The translations under genes and the position numbers were made by a program. A stretch of 7,431 bases of DNA from positions 1 to 7,431 of the forward strand of contig JANQXJ010000055.1 in assembly GCA_030729445.1 (NCBI GenBank). The letters are read 5' to 3'. Under the pieces are notes generated by a model that was not told the origin of the DNA, made no database searches, and was given only the letters and a program-made list of their open reading frames with translations. Position 1 is the stretch's first letter, and every line of letters begins with the position of its first letter. Below, one piece after another: positions 1 through 5,553 of the stretch. This DNA comes from Limnohabitans sp. Lineage in GTDB: Bacteria > Pseudomonadota > Gammaproteobacteria > Burkholderiales > Burkholderiaceae_C.

Positions 1-26
1 CCTTGCTTTACAGCAAGGCCTTTTTT
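1..26 (+). terminator. Rho-independent terminator of a plus-strand gene to the left
   Basis: A perfect 7-bp stem (CCTTGCT at 1-7 with AGCAAGG at 12-18) closes a 4-nt loop and is followed by CC and six T residues at 21-26. The T-tract is on the plus strand, so it would end a gene lying left of the window and converging on rplS. The window edge may cut a longer stem. Read on the minus strand, an upstream A-tract is visible but the downstream side is off the window, so bidirectional action cannot be judged. Confidence 0.7.
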
Positions 27-66
27 GCATCCGCTGCGCACCACGTGACACGGAAAATGAATCGGC

Positions 67-107
67 ATAAAAAAACCGCCCTGGGCGCAAACCCGGGCGG
101 TTTTTCG
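67..107 (-). terminator. Terminator of the rpsP-rimM-trmD-rplS operon (bidirectional)
   Basis: The arms AAAAACCGCCC (71-81) and GGGCGGTTTTT (95-105) are perfectly complementary. GGG 83-85 with CCC 92-94 can extend the stem past a bulged T at 82. On the minus strand the GC-rich stem comes about 19 nt after the rplS stop codon and is followed by a run of U (complement of the A residues at 69-75). It also has a T-tract on the plus strand, so it could stop transcription from both sides and back up the hairpin at 1-26. Confidence 0.88.
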
Positions 108-123
108 TATGACCGAAAAGGCT

Positions 124-507
124 TTACGCTTTGGCAGCAGGTGCTGCTTTGCGCTGTGGCAACTTTTCTTTGATACGTGCCGACTTGCCGCTGCGGTCAC
201 GCAGGTAGTACAGCTTGGCGCGGCGAACATCACCACGGCGCTTGACTTCGATGCTGGCGATCACGGGGCTGTAAGTCTGGAACGTACGCTCCACACCTTC
301 GCCACTGGAGATCTTGCGCACAGTGAAGCCACTGTTCAGACCACGGTTACGCTTGGCAATCACAACACCCTCGTAGGCTTGGACACGCTTGCGCGAACCT
401 TCCACCACGTTGACGCTGACGATCACGGTGTCGCCGGGGGCAAATTCAGGAATCACTTTACCCAAACGGGCAATTTCTTCCTGCTCAAGAGTTTGAATCA
501 AATTCAT
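124..507 (-). CDS. rplS: 50S ribosomal protein L19
   Basis: This 127-residue protein is L19, a component of the large ribosomal subunit lying at the interface with the 30S subunit. The family pattern is clear: an N-terminal stretch [17 protein letters not shown], the core with [26 protein letters not shown], then the [13 protein letters not shown] segment and a basic end. The protein is about a dozen residues longer than the E. coli protein (about 115) because of a lysine/alanine-rich tail ending [11 protein letters not shown]. The ATG start at 505-507 has a GGAG sequence (516-519) 8 nt upstream. It is the last gene of the operon, 116 nt after trmD and followed by a strong terminator. Confidence 0.97.
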   Translation of the reverse strand: MNLIQTLEQEEIARLGKVIPEFAPGDTVIVSVNVVEGSRKRVQAYEGVVIAKRNRGLNSGFTVRKISSGEGVERTFQTYSPVIASIEVKRRGDVRRAKLYYLRDRSGKSARIKEKLPQRKAAPAAKA

Positions 508-623
508 TTTTTGAACTCCGTCCGATCATGCCTCGCTACACAAGGGGCGTTCTGTGTTGTAAGGGCCATGCGTTCGCATGACTGAACCAGATCGCGGCGG
601 GTAGAGGATCGAAAAGCCCTTGA
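508..623 (-). promoter_or_regulatory. trmD-rplS spacer with two small hairpins
   Basis: This 116-nt gap is much longer than the other two gaps in the operon (28 and 16 nt). In the minus-strand transcript it can form a hairpin from CATGC/GCATG with loop GAAC (580-567), then a second from ACACA/TGTGT with a 10-nt loop starting GAACGC (557-538). The hexamer GAACGC therefore occurs twice, 23 nt apart, once in each hairpin. The rplS ribosome-binding site (GGAG, 516-519) lies just downstream. I see no TATAAT-like internal promoter. A role in setting rplS expression is inference only. Confidence 0.35.
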
Positions 624-1421
624 TTATAGCTTTTTCGCGGACGGAGCATGATGCTGACCAAAAGAGCGGTCACTGGCCTGCTTCAAAAAGGCCTCGTCCT
701 GACGGCTGAGCCGACCGGCCTGGCGGGCTTGTTCGATCAACTCAGGGCGGTGCAAAGCCGTCAAACGCAGACTTTGCTCACGCCGCCAACGCGCGATGTG
801 CACATGGTGGCCCGACATCAATTCTGGCGGTACCGCCTGGTCCTGCCAGATTTCGGGGCGGGTGTAGTGCGGGCTGTCCAACAAACCATCGAGCGCCGGA
901 TTGAAGCTGTCGAGCTGGTGGCTGCCTTCGTCGTTCAAGACACCGGGTTGCAAACGGGCCACCGCGTCGAGCAAGGCCATGGCGGCGATTTCGCCGCCCG
1001 ACAGCACAAAGTCGCCCAAGCTGATTTGCTGATCAACATACTGGTCAATGAAACGCTGGTCCACCCCTTCGTAGCGGCCGCACAGCAGCACGGCGCCCGC
1101 GCTGGCCGACCATTGGGCCACCGCGGTGTGGTTCAGGGTCTGGCCTATCGGCGAAAACAAAACCAAAGGCGCAGGTGTTTCTTCTTGCCGCTCAGCACGG
1201 ATGGCCGTCAGGCACTTGAACAAGGGCTCGGCCAACATGACCATGCCGGGGCCGCCACCAAAAGACCGGTCGTCCACCCTGCGGTAATTGCCTTCGGCGT
1301 GGTCGCGTGGATTCCACAAACGCACATCGACCAAACCGCTTTCGTAGGCACGGCGCGTGATGCCACTGGTCAACAGTGGCGCAAACAGCTCGGGAAACAG
1401 GGTGATGATGTCAAAGCGCAT
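624..1421 (-). CDS. trmD: tRNA (guanine-N1-)-methyltransferase
   Basis: TrmD is the SPOUT-class enzyme that uses S-adenosylmethionine to methylate N1 of G37 next to the anticodon, which suppresses +1 frameshifting. The 265-residue product (E. coli about 255) opens MRFDIITLFPELF and carries the glycine-rich GGGPGM loop (55-60), the knot segments LCGRYEGVD (113-121) and LGDFVLSGGE (135-144), and DSF...HYTRPE (171-190). D171 and R156 match the positions expected of the catalytic Asp and the conserved Arg in the E. coli enzyme. The reading frame stays open for 34 codons further upstream, but that part overlaps rimM and has no family similarity. The ATG at 1419-1421 has GGAGG 9 nt before it. It starts 28 nt after rimM. 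Confidence 0.97.
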   Translation of the reverse strand: MRFDIITLFPELFAPLLTSGITRRAYESGLVDVRLWNPRDHAEGNYRRVDDRSFGGGPGMVMLAEPLFKCLTAIRAERQEETPAPLVLFSPIGQTLNHTAVAQWSASAGAVLLCGRYEGVDQRFIDQYVDQQISLGDFVLSGGEIAAMALLDAVARLQPGVLNDEGSHQLDSFNPALDGLLDSPHYTRPEIWQDQAVPPELMSGHHVHIARWRREQSLRLTALHRPELIEQARQAGRLSRQDEAFLKQASDRSFGQHHAPSAKKL

Positions 1422-1430
1422 GGGGATGGC

Positions 1431-1435
1431 CCTCC
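1431..1435 (-). promoter_or_regulatory. Ribosome-binding site of trmD
   Basis: CCTCC on the plus strand reads GGAGG on the minus strand, 9 nt before the ATG at 1419-1421. It lies in the 28-nt rimM-trmD gap and settles the trmD start against the longer open frame that runs back into rimM. Confidence 0.85.
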
Positions 1436-1449
1436 ACGGCCGGGGCGGC

Positions 1450-2061
1450 TCAGTAGTCGGGTTGCCAGTCGACCGTGATGCGTTTGGCGGGCAAGTCAAC
1501 GCCGTCGACGAAGGCCGCCACAAACGGGATCATGCGCTCAACAGGTTTGCCGCCTTCAGCTTCGGCAGCGGCTTCAATCACCAGCACGGTTTGAGGACCA
1601 GTGGACATGAGGTCGCGCACCAGGCCCAGATCCACACCCTCGCGGTTGAAGACTTGCAAGCCGATCAGATCTACCCAGTAATATTCGCCGTCAGCGGCAG
1701 CAGGAAAGCTGGAACGAGGCACAAAAATTCGGCCACCGCGCAAGGATTCGGACGCGTTGCGGTCGTCAATGCCTTGGGCACGCGCCACCACCGTGTCGGA
1801 ATGGTCTTTGACTTCGAGGATGTTGAGCAGCAAGGGCTCTCGCCAGGCCTGTCGTGCAGCGGCTGAGGCCTCTTGGCCACGCTGGGGTTTCATGGGCCGA
1901 TCGGGCGGCAACAAAAACCAGCTTTTGGCAGAAAAAAGCGCCTCGGGCGAGGCGCTGTGGGGCAAGACCTTGAACCAGCCTTTGATGCCCCAGGCATCGG
2001 TGATGCGCCCAATTTCGATGGCGTCAGCCGGCAGTGCGGCTGTTTCCAAAGGCGGACGCAT
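1450..2061 (-). CDS. rimM: 16S rRNA processing protein RimM
   Basis: RimM is an assembly factor that binds the maturing 30S subunit, chiefly near S19 in the head. The N-terminal RimM domain starts near residue 14 with IEIGRITDAWGIKGWFKV. The C-terminal PRC-barrel begins around 124 with GEYYWVDLIGLQV, which contains the paired tyrosines (127-128) known to matter for 30S binding in E. coli, and ends ITVDWQPDY. At 203 residues it is longer than the common 170-180. The excess includes a charged stretch at about 52-76 in the N-terminal domain and AEAEGGK in the barrel. The start ATG (2059-2061) is 16 nt after the rpsP stop and has only a weak ribosome-binding site (AGGT), so translation may be coupled to rpsP. 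Confidence 0.95.
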   Translation of the reverse strand: MRPPLETAALPADAIEIGRITDAWGIKGWFKVLPHSASPEALFSAKSWFLLPPDRPMKPQRGQEASAAARQAWREPLLLNILEVKDHSDTVVARAQGIDDRNASESLRGGRIFVPRSSFPAAADGEYYWVDLIGLQVFNREGVDLGLVRDLMSTGPQTVLVIEAAAEAEGGKPVERMIPFVAAFVDGVDLPAKRITVDWQPDY

Positions 2062-2077
2062 GACCTGTGCGAACCGA

Positions 2078-2329
2078 TCAGGCTGCGGCTTTGCCGGCTT
2101 GACGGATCAGGCGTTCCACGGTGGGAGAAGCTTGGGCGCCTACGCTCTTCCAGTAGGTCAGGCGGTCTTGCGCAATGCGCAGACCTTCTTCGGCACCACG
2201 CGCGGTTGGGTTGTAGAAACCGATGCGCTCGAGGAAGCGGCCATCGCGACGCACGCGCTTGTCAGCAACGACGATGTTGAAGAAAGGACGTGCTTTAGAG
2301 CCGCCGCGGTTCAAACGAATAACAACCAT
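2078..2329 (-). CDS. rpsP: 30S ribosomal protein S16
   Basis: S16 binds the 16S rRNA 5' domain early in 30S assembly. The 83-residue product is of normal family length and starts [17 protein letters not shown], followed by the conserved stretch [22 protein letters not shown]. It is the first gene of the rpsP-rimM-trmD-rplS operon. The ATG at 2327-2329 has the strong ribosome-binding sequence AAGGA (2336-2340) 6 nt upstream, consistent with high expression. The stop is followed after 16 nt by rimM. Confidence 0.97.
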   Translation of the reverse strand: MVVIRLNRGGSKARPFFNIVVADKRVRRDGRFLERIGFYNPTARGAEEGLRIAQDRLTYWKSVGAQASPTVERLIRQAGKAAA

Positions 2330-2444
2330 GATTTATCCTTGGGTGGTTGGGCTTCTTGGGAACAATTGCCCAGATGCCCGGTATCCTTCAGCGTTTGAGA
2401 CACGCAACTGGCCACCCGGCCAGTGACACACTGAAAAGCCCACC
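2330..2444 (-). promoter_or_regulatory. rpsP operon leader with a stable hairpin
   Basis: Transcription from the TATAAT at 2445-2450 would leave an untranslated leader of about 110 nt before rpsP. It contains a perfect 7-bp stem, ACTGGCC/GGCCAGT with a 4-nt loop (2407-2424). No U-tract follows on the minus strand, so this is not an ordinary terminator. Further down, TGGG and CCCA (2356-2371) could form a weak stem before the AAGGA ribosome-binding site. A regulatory role, such as feedback by S16, is possible but unproven. Confidence 0.4.
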
Positions 2445-2452
2445 ATTATACA
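2423..2452 (+). promoter_or_regulatory. Possible plus-strand promoter for the acetyltransferase gene
   Basis: GTGACA (2423-2428, 5 of 6 matches to TTGACA) is separated by 18 nt from TATACA (2447-2452, 4 of 6 matches to TATAAT). It overlaps the rpsP -10 element on the other strand. The predicted start point near 2459 falls on or just after the ribosome-binding site of the TTG start, which counts against this exact placement. Weak evidence. Confidence 0.25.
2445..2450 (-). promoter_or_regulatory. -10 element of the rpsP operon promoter
   Basis: ATTATA on the plus strand reads as a perfect TATAAT on the minus strand, upstream of rpsP in an otherwise GC-rich region. No good TTGACA match is found at 16-18 nt spacing (the best stretches read GAGGCA or AGGCAA), so the -35 part is weak and overlaps the first codons of the divergent acetyltransferase gene. 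The start point would lie near 2437-2439. Confidence 0.6.
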
Positions 2453-2454
2453 AC

Positions 2455-2459
2455 GGGAG
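2455..2459 (+). promoter_or_regulatory. Ribosome-binding site supporting a TTG start at 2467
   Basis: GGGAG lies 7 nt before TTG at 2467-2469. The family-like protein sequence (PLIRPSRDEDV) begins right at this TTG, whereas the open frame further upstream encodes a stretch with no acetyltransferase similarity. Confidence 0.6.
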
Positions 2460-2466
2460 CCTTGCC

Positions 2467-2988
2467 TTGCCTCTGATCCGCCCCAGCCGCGACGAAGATG
2501 TCACAGCCATCACCGCCATTTACCGCCACCACGTCCTGACTGGCACAGGGACTTTTGAGATCGACCCGCCCTCTGAGGCAGACATGGCCAACCGCCGCGC
2601 AGATGTGTTGTCCAAAGGTTTGCCTTACCTCGTGGTCGAAGACGAAGGTCGCGTGATCGGTTTTGCCTATTGCAACTGGTTCAAGCCCCGCCCCGCCTAC
2701 CGCTTTTCGGCTGAAGACTCCATTTACATGGCACCAGACGCCCACCGCAAGGGCATGGGTCGCGCCCTGCTGGCCGAGTTGTGCACCCAAGCCGAACGCG
2801 CGGGCGTGCGCAAATTTCTAGCCGTCATCGGTGACTCGGCCAATGCGGGATCAATCGGTGTGCACGCCGCAGTGGGTTTCAACCACGTCGGCGTGCTCAA
2901 GTCCTGCGGTTGGAAGTTCGACCGATGGCTTGATGTCGTGATGATGGAAAAGCCTTTGGGTGCAGGTGACACCAGCCCTCCGCAATAA
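2467..2988 (+). CDS. GNAT family N-acetyltransferase (phosphinothricin acetyltransferase-like)
   Basis: A 173-residue protein with a complete GNAT fold. The start reads PLIRPSRDEDV, followed by IYRHHVLTGTGTFE (18-31) and the aromatic stretch NWFKPRPAYRFSAEDS (70-85). The acetyl-CoA pyrophosphate-binding loop HRKGMG (93-98) sits in motif A, and NAGSIGVHAAVGF with GWKFDRWLD completes the end. This arrangement is typical of the group annotated as phosphinothricin or methionine sulfone/sulfoximine acetyltransferases, which move an acetyl group from acetyl-CoA to an amine; the true substrate cannot be read from sequence. ATG codons in frame at 2347 and 2374 exist, but TTG 2467 with GGGAG upstream fits the family start better. 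It is divergent from rpsP and 7 nt ahead of the TM2 gene. Confidence 0.9.
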   Translation: MPLIRPSRDEDVTAITAIYRHHVLTGTGTFEIDPPSEADMANRRADVLSKGLPYLVVEDEGRVIGFAYCNWFKPRPAYRFSAEDSIYMAPDAHRKGMGRALLAELCTQAERAGVRKFLAVIGDSANAGSIGVHAAVGFNHVGVLKSCGWKFDRWLDVVMMEKPLGAGDTSPPQ

Positions 2989-2995
2989 TCACCTC

Positions 2996-3442
2996 ATGAA
3001 AAACAAAACAATCGCGACCTGGCTGACTTTCTGGACAGGCCCATTGGGCCTTCACCGTTTCTACCTGTACGGGTTCACGGACATGCTGGGCTGGCTCCTG
3101 CCAATCCCCACAGCGCTCGGTTTTTATGGTTTGGAGCGTGTGCAGCAATTCGGTCAGGACGACACACTCAGTTGGATGCTGATTCCTTTGCTCGGCTTCA
3201 CCATCGCTGGATGCGCCATCAATGCCATCATTTATGGTCTGACGCCCATCGAAAAATGGAACGCCCGATTCAACCCCACAGCAGACGCCTTGAGCCCGGC
3301 AGGCCGCACGCAATGGGGCACCATCATTGGCACCGTCATCGCCTTGTTGCTAGGCACCACGGTGATGATGTCCAGCCTGGTCTTCAGCTTCCAGCGTTAT
3401 TTCGAATACCAGATTGAAGCTGCTCGCTTGATCAGCCAATGA
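2996..3442 (+). CDS. TM2 domain-containing membrane protein
   Basis: A 148-residue hydrophobic protein. Residues 1-47 resemble a TM2 domain: a lysine-containing N-terminus, a first hydrophobic segment leading into GPLGLHRFYLYGF (15-27), then a second segment GWLLPIPTALGFYGL (32-46). Two further likely membrane helices lie at about 58-82 and 107-131, giving about four in total, with a polar segment at 83-106. No signal peptide or catalytic motif is seen. The function of such proteins in bacteria is unknown. The frame is open back to an ATG at 2960, but that part overlaps the acetyltransferase gene; ATG 2996 begins MKNKTIATWL, typical of these proteins. No good ribosome-binding site precedes it, so it may depend on translation of the upstream gene 7 nt away. 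Confidence 0.82.
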   Translation: MKNKTIATWLTFWTGPLGLHRFYLYGFTDMLGWLLPIPTALGFYGLERVQQFGQDDTLSWMLIPLLGFTIAGCAINAIIYGLTPIEKWNARFNPTADALSPAGRTQWGTIIGTVIALLLGTTVMMSSLVFSFQRYFEYQIEAARLISQ

Positions 3443-3493
3443 CGCGAAAATCTTGACCCGTTCAGACCGGCAAGAGCCCAGCCTTTCATAAAA

Positions 3494-3973
3494 TCATTCA
3501 CCCGCAGCGACATCACGCTCGATGGCCTGACCCGCCACGCGGGCAAGGTCTTCAGGGCCCACACGTTGTGGCCACACATCGGCCAAAGGGTGCAGCACAA
3601 AAGCCCGCTCGCGCCAGCGCGGGTGGGGCAGCGTCAGGCGGGGGCTGTGCATGCAGGCATCGCCGTAAAACAGCAGGTCCAAGTCCAGGCTGCGGGGTGC
3701 ATTGAGGTAGGGACGTAAACGGCCTGCACGGTGTTCGATGGTTTGCAAAGCATCGAGCACATCGGGGGCGGACAAACGCGTTTCGATGCGGGCCACTGCG
3801 TTGATGAAGTCTGGCCCCTGGGCTTCATGGGGCGCTGTGCGGTAGAGCGCGGAGCGGCCTGTGACGAGAACCTCGGGCCAACTGGCCAGTGCCTCGAAGG
3901 CCTGCAGCACCGCCGCGCGCGCATCGCCCAGATTGGCCCCCAAGGCCACAAAGGCGGTGACTGGGTCTCGCAA
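3494..3973 (-). CDS. folK: 2-amino-4-hydroxy-6-hydroxymethyldihydropteridine pyrophosphokinase
   Basis: FolK (HPPK) transfers pyrophosphate from ATP to 6-hydroxymethyl-7,8-dihydropterin, the step before dihydropteroate synthase in folate synthesis. The 159-residue protein has the N-terminal FVALGANLGD (8-17), the YRTAPHEAQGPDFINAV substrate region (44-60), and the signature NAPRSLDLDLLFYG (91-104), whose D97 and D99 are expected to bind the two magnesium ions. HPRWRERAFVLHPL (117-130) follows. No ATG fits the start. TTG at 3971-3973 is favoured because GAGGTG (3979-3984) lies 5 nt upstream and the protein begins near the family start. It follows pcnB by 29 nt, the same pairing as in E. coli, and is the last gene of the operon. 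Confidence 0.95.
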   Translation of the reverse strand: MRDPVTAFVALGANLGDARAAVLQAFEALASWPEVLVTGRSALYRTAPHEAQGPDFINAVARIETRLSAPDVLDALQTIEHRAGRLRPYLNAPRSLDLDLLFYGDACMHSPRLTLPHPRWRERAFVLHPLADVWPQRVGPEDLARVAGQAIERDVAAGE

Positions 3974-3978
3974 GATCG

Positions 3979-3984
3979 CACCTC
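3979..3984 (-). promoter_or_regulatory. Ribosome-binding site of folK, supporting a TTG start
   Basis: CACCTC on the plus strand reads GAGGTG on the minus strand, 5 nt before TTG 3973-3971 in the 29-nt pcnB-folK gap. It supports independent initiation at folK with a rare start codon. Confidence 0.75.
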
Positions 3985-4002
3985 GTTGTTCAGATCACAG
4001 GT

Positions 4003-5553
4003 TCAAGCGGTGCTGCCGCCGTCACCCGTTTGATCACCAGCACCGGGCTTGCGGCGGCGACGGCGGCGTTTTTTGGCCGCACCCTCGTCGCAGCCTTCCG
4101 CTTCTGCTGCGGGGCGGCTCTCGGCTGGCGCGGATGCGCCTTCAGGTCGGGGGGCTCGGCGCACGCGTGGTTTGGCCGCTTGTGAGGCCTGCTGCTCGGC
4201 CTTGGCCGCTTGCACCAAGTCTTCGCGCTCTGCATCGCTGGCCATGCTGAACTCTTGCCACCAATCGGCCAGGCGAATGTCCACTTCTTCGATGTCAGCA
4301 CGCAGGCGCAAAAAGTCAAAGCCTGCACGAAAGCGTGGCTGCTCGACCAGGCCAAACGGCGTGCTGCCCACCCGCTTTTCAAAGCGCGGCTGCATGATCC
4401 AGATTTCGCGCATGTCAGCAGCCAGCTTGCCGCGACCAGAGACATCGCCAATGCGGGCGTCAAACACCTCGTCGATCGCGTCCTGCAAAGCCGGGTGCGG
4501 GTGCTCTTTGCGGGCCAGGCGTTTGGCCCAGCCTTCTCGCACATCGGCCCACAGCACACAAGCGAGCAAGAAGCTCGGGGCGACCGGCTTGCCCTCGCCC
4601 ACGCGGCGGTCGGTATCGGCCAGGGCCACTTGCACAAAAGCGCTGTCGGCCCGCTCCACCACCACGTCGAGCAAGGGGTAAATACCGGTGGCCAGCCCCA
4701 GATTCTTCAGCTGGGCAATCGAGGCCAACGCGTGACCGGTCTGCAGCAGCTTGAGCATCTCGTCAAACAAACGGCTTTGTGGCACATCGGCCAACAAGGT
4801 GGCCGACTGCGTCAGGGGCTTGGCGGTTTTGGCCTCCAGCTTGAAACCCAGCGGGCTGAGCTTGGCGGCAAATCGCACGGCGCGGATGATGCGAACCGGG
4901 TCTTCGCGGTATCGCGCCACCGGGTCGCCAATCATGCGCAGCACCCGCTTTTTGGCGTCCTGAATGCCGCCATGGTAGTCCACCACGATCTGCGACTCGG
5001 GGTCGTAGTACATGGCGTTCACGGTGAAGTCGCGGCGCGTGGCGTCTTCGTCTTGCGGACCCCAGACGTTGTCACGCAGCACACGCCCGGATGAGTCCAC
5101 CGCATGCTGCATGCCTTCGAGCTGGCGTTTGCTGGTGCGCTCATTGCCTTTGACCTGTTCGGCCGCCACATTGTCCAGATGCGCCCGGAAGGTGGAGACC
5201 TCGATCACCTCGTTGTCGCGCCCGCGGCCATACACCACATGCACGATGCGAAAGCGCCGCCCGATGATGAAAGCACGGCGAAACAGGCCCTTGACCTGCT
5301 CGGGCGTGGCGTTGGTCGCCACATCAAAATCTTTGGGGCGCAGACCCAGCAACAGGTCGCGCACCGCACCGCCCACCACATAAGCCTCAAATCCAGCCTG
5401 TTGCAGCGTGCGCGTAACATTGATGGCACGTTCGTCCACCAGGTTCGGGTCGATGCCGTGCACAGACGCGGGCACCTCGGTGCGGCGGCCAAAGTGGGGT
5501 TTGCTGCTTTTGGGCGTTTTGCCCATCAGCTTGTCAATGAATTGTTTGATCAT
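4003..5553 (-). CDS. pcnB: Poly(A) polymerase I
   Basis: PcnB adds 3' poly(A) tails to RNA, marking it for decay. The 516-residue protein belongs to the class II nucleotidyltransferases shared with tRNA CCA-adding enzymes. Its head domain has YVVGGAVRDLLLG (58-70) and KDFDVAT (74-80), with D75 and D77 the likely metal-binding carboxylates; RRDFTVNAMYYDP (173-185) and RYREDPVRIIRAVRFAA (214-230) follow. Features that point to PcnB rather than a CCA enzyme are the length, the HFGRRTEVPAS start region and the basic C-terminal tail. The tail (from about residue 455) is low-complexity, rich in Ala, Pro, Glu and Arg, with KKRRRRRRK at 494-502. E. coli PcnB (about 465 residues) also ends in a basic region, but a shorter one. 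The ATG overlaps the preceding stop codon as ATGA, and no clear ribosome-binding site is present, suggesting coupled translation. Confidence 0.93.
   Translation of the reverse strand: MIKQFIDKLMGKTPKSSKPHFGRRTEVPASVHGIDPNLVDERAINVTRTLQQAGFEAYVVGGAVRDLLLGLRPKDFDVATNATPEQVKGLFRRAFIIGRRFRIVHVVYGRGRDNEVIEVSTFRAHLDNVAAEQVKGNERTSKRQLEGMQHAVDSSGRVLRDNVWGPQDEDATRRDFTVNAMYYDPESQIVVDYHGGIQDAKKRVLRMIGDPVARYREDPVRIIRAVRFAAKLSPLGFKLEAKTAKPLTQSATLLADVPQSRLFDEMLKLLQTGHALASIAQLKNLGLATGIYPLLDVVVERADSAFVQVALADTDRRVGEGKPVAPSFLLACVLWADVREGWAKRLARKEHPHPALQDAIDEVFDARIGDVSGRGKLAADMREIWIMQPRFEKRVGSTPFGLVEQPRFRAGFDFLRLRADIEEVDIRLADWWQEFSMASDAEREDLVQAAKAEQQASQAAKPRVRRAPRPEGASAPAESRPAAEAEGCDEGAAKKRRRRRRKPGAGDQTGDGGSTA

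Noticed and set aside
27..66. Short spacer between the two terminators, containing CACGTG
   Set aside because: A single 6-bp palindrome in 40 nt is not informative, and no promoter or gene is visible.
648..1478. Long plus-strand open frame (276 codons) opposite trmD
   Set aside because: It is fully antisense to a clear trmD gene, has no recognisable domain, and long antisense frames are expected in GC-rich coding DNA.
1422..1523. Upstream extension of trmD by 34 codons
   Set aside because: It runs into rimM, and GGAGG sits just before the ATG at 1421, where the conserved protein begins.
2347..2466. Upstream in-frame extension of the acetyltransferase (ATG at 2347 or 2374)
   Set aside because: The extension has no family similarity, overlaps the rpsP leader, and lacks a ribosome-binding site as good as the GGGAG before TTG 2467.
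3443..3493. Terminator between the convergent TM2 and folK genes
   Set aside because: I found only a weak, interrupted CTTG...CAAG pairing with no T-tract, so no terminator can be supported.
3990..4637. Alternative minus-strand frame overlapping the end of pcnB, considered as a sign of a frameshift
   Set aside because: The pcnB frame is continuous through the basic tail, and the alternative frame has no similarity I recognise; it is a shadow.
4210..5094. Long plus-strand open frame (294 codons) opposite pcnB
   Set aside because: It is antisense to conserved PcnB domains and its product has the His/Gln/Ala-rich composition typical of shadow frames.
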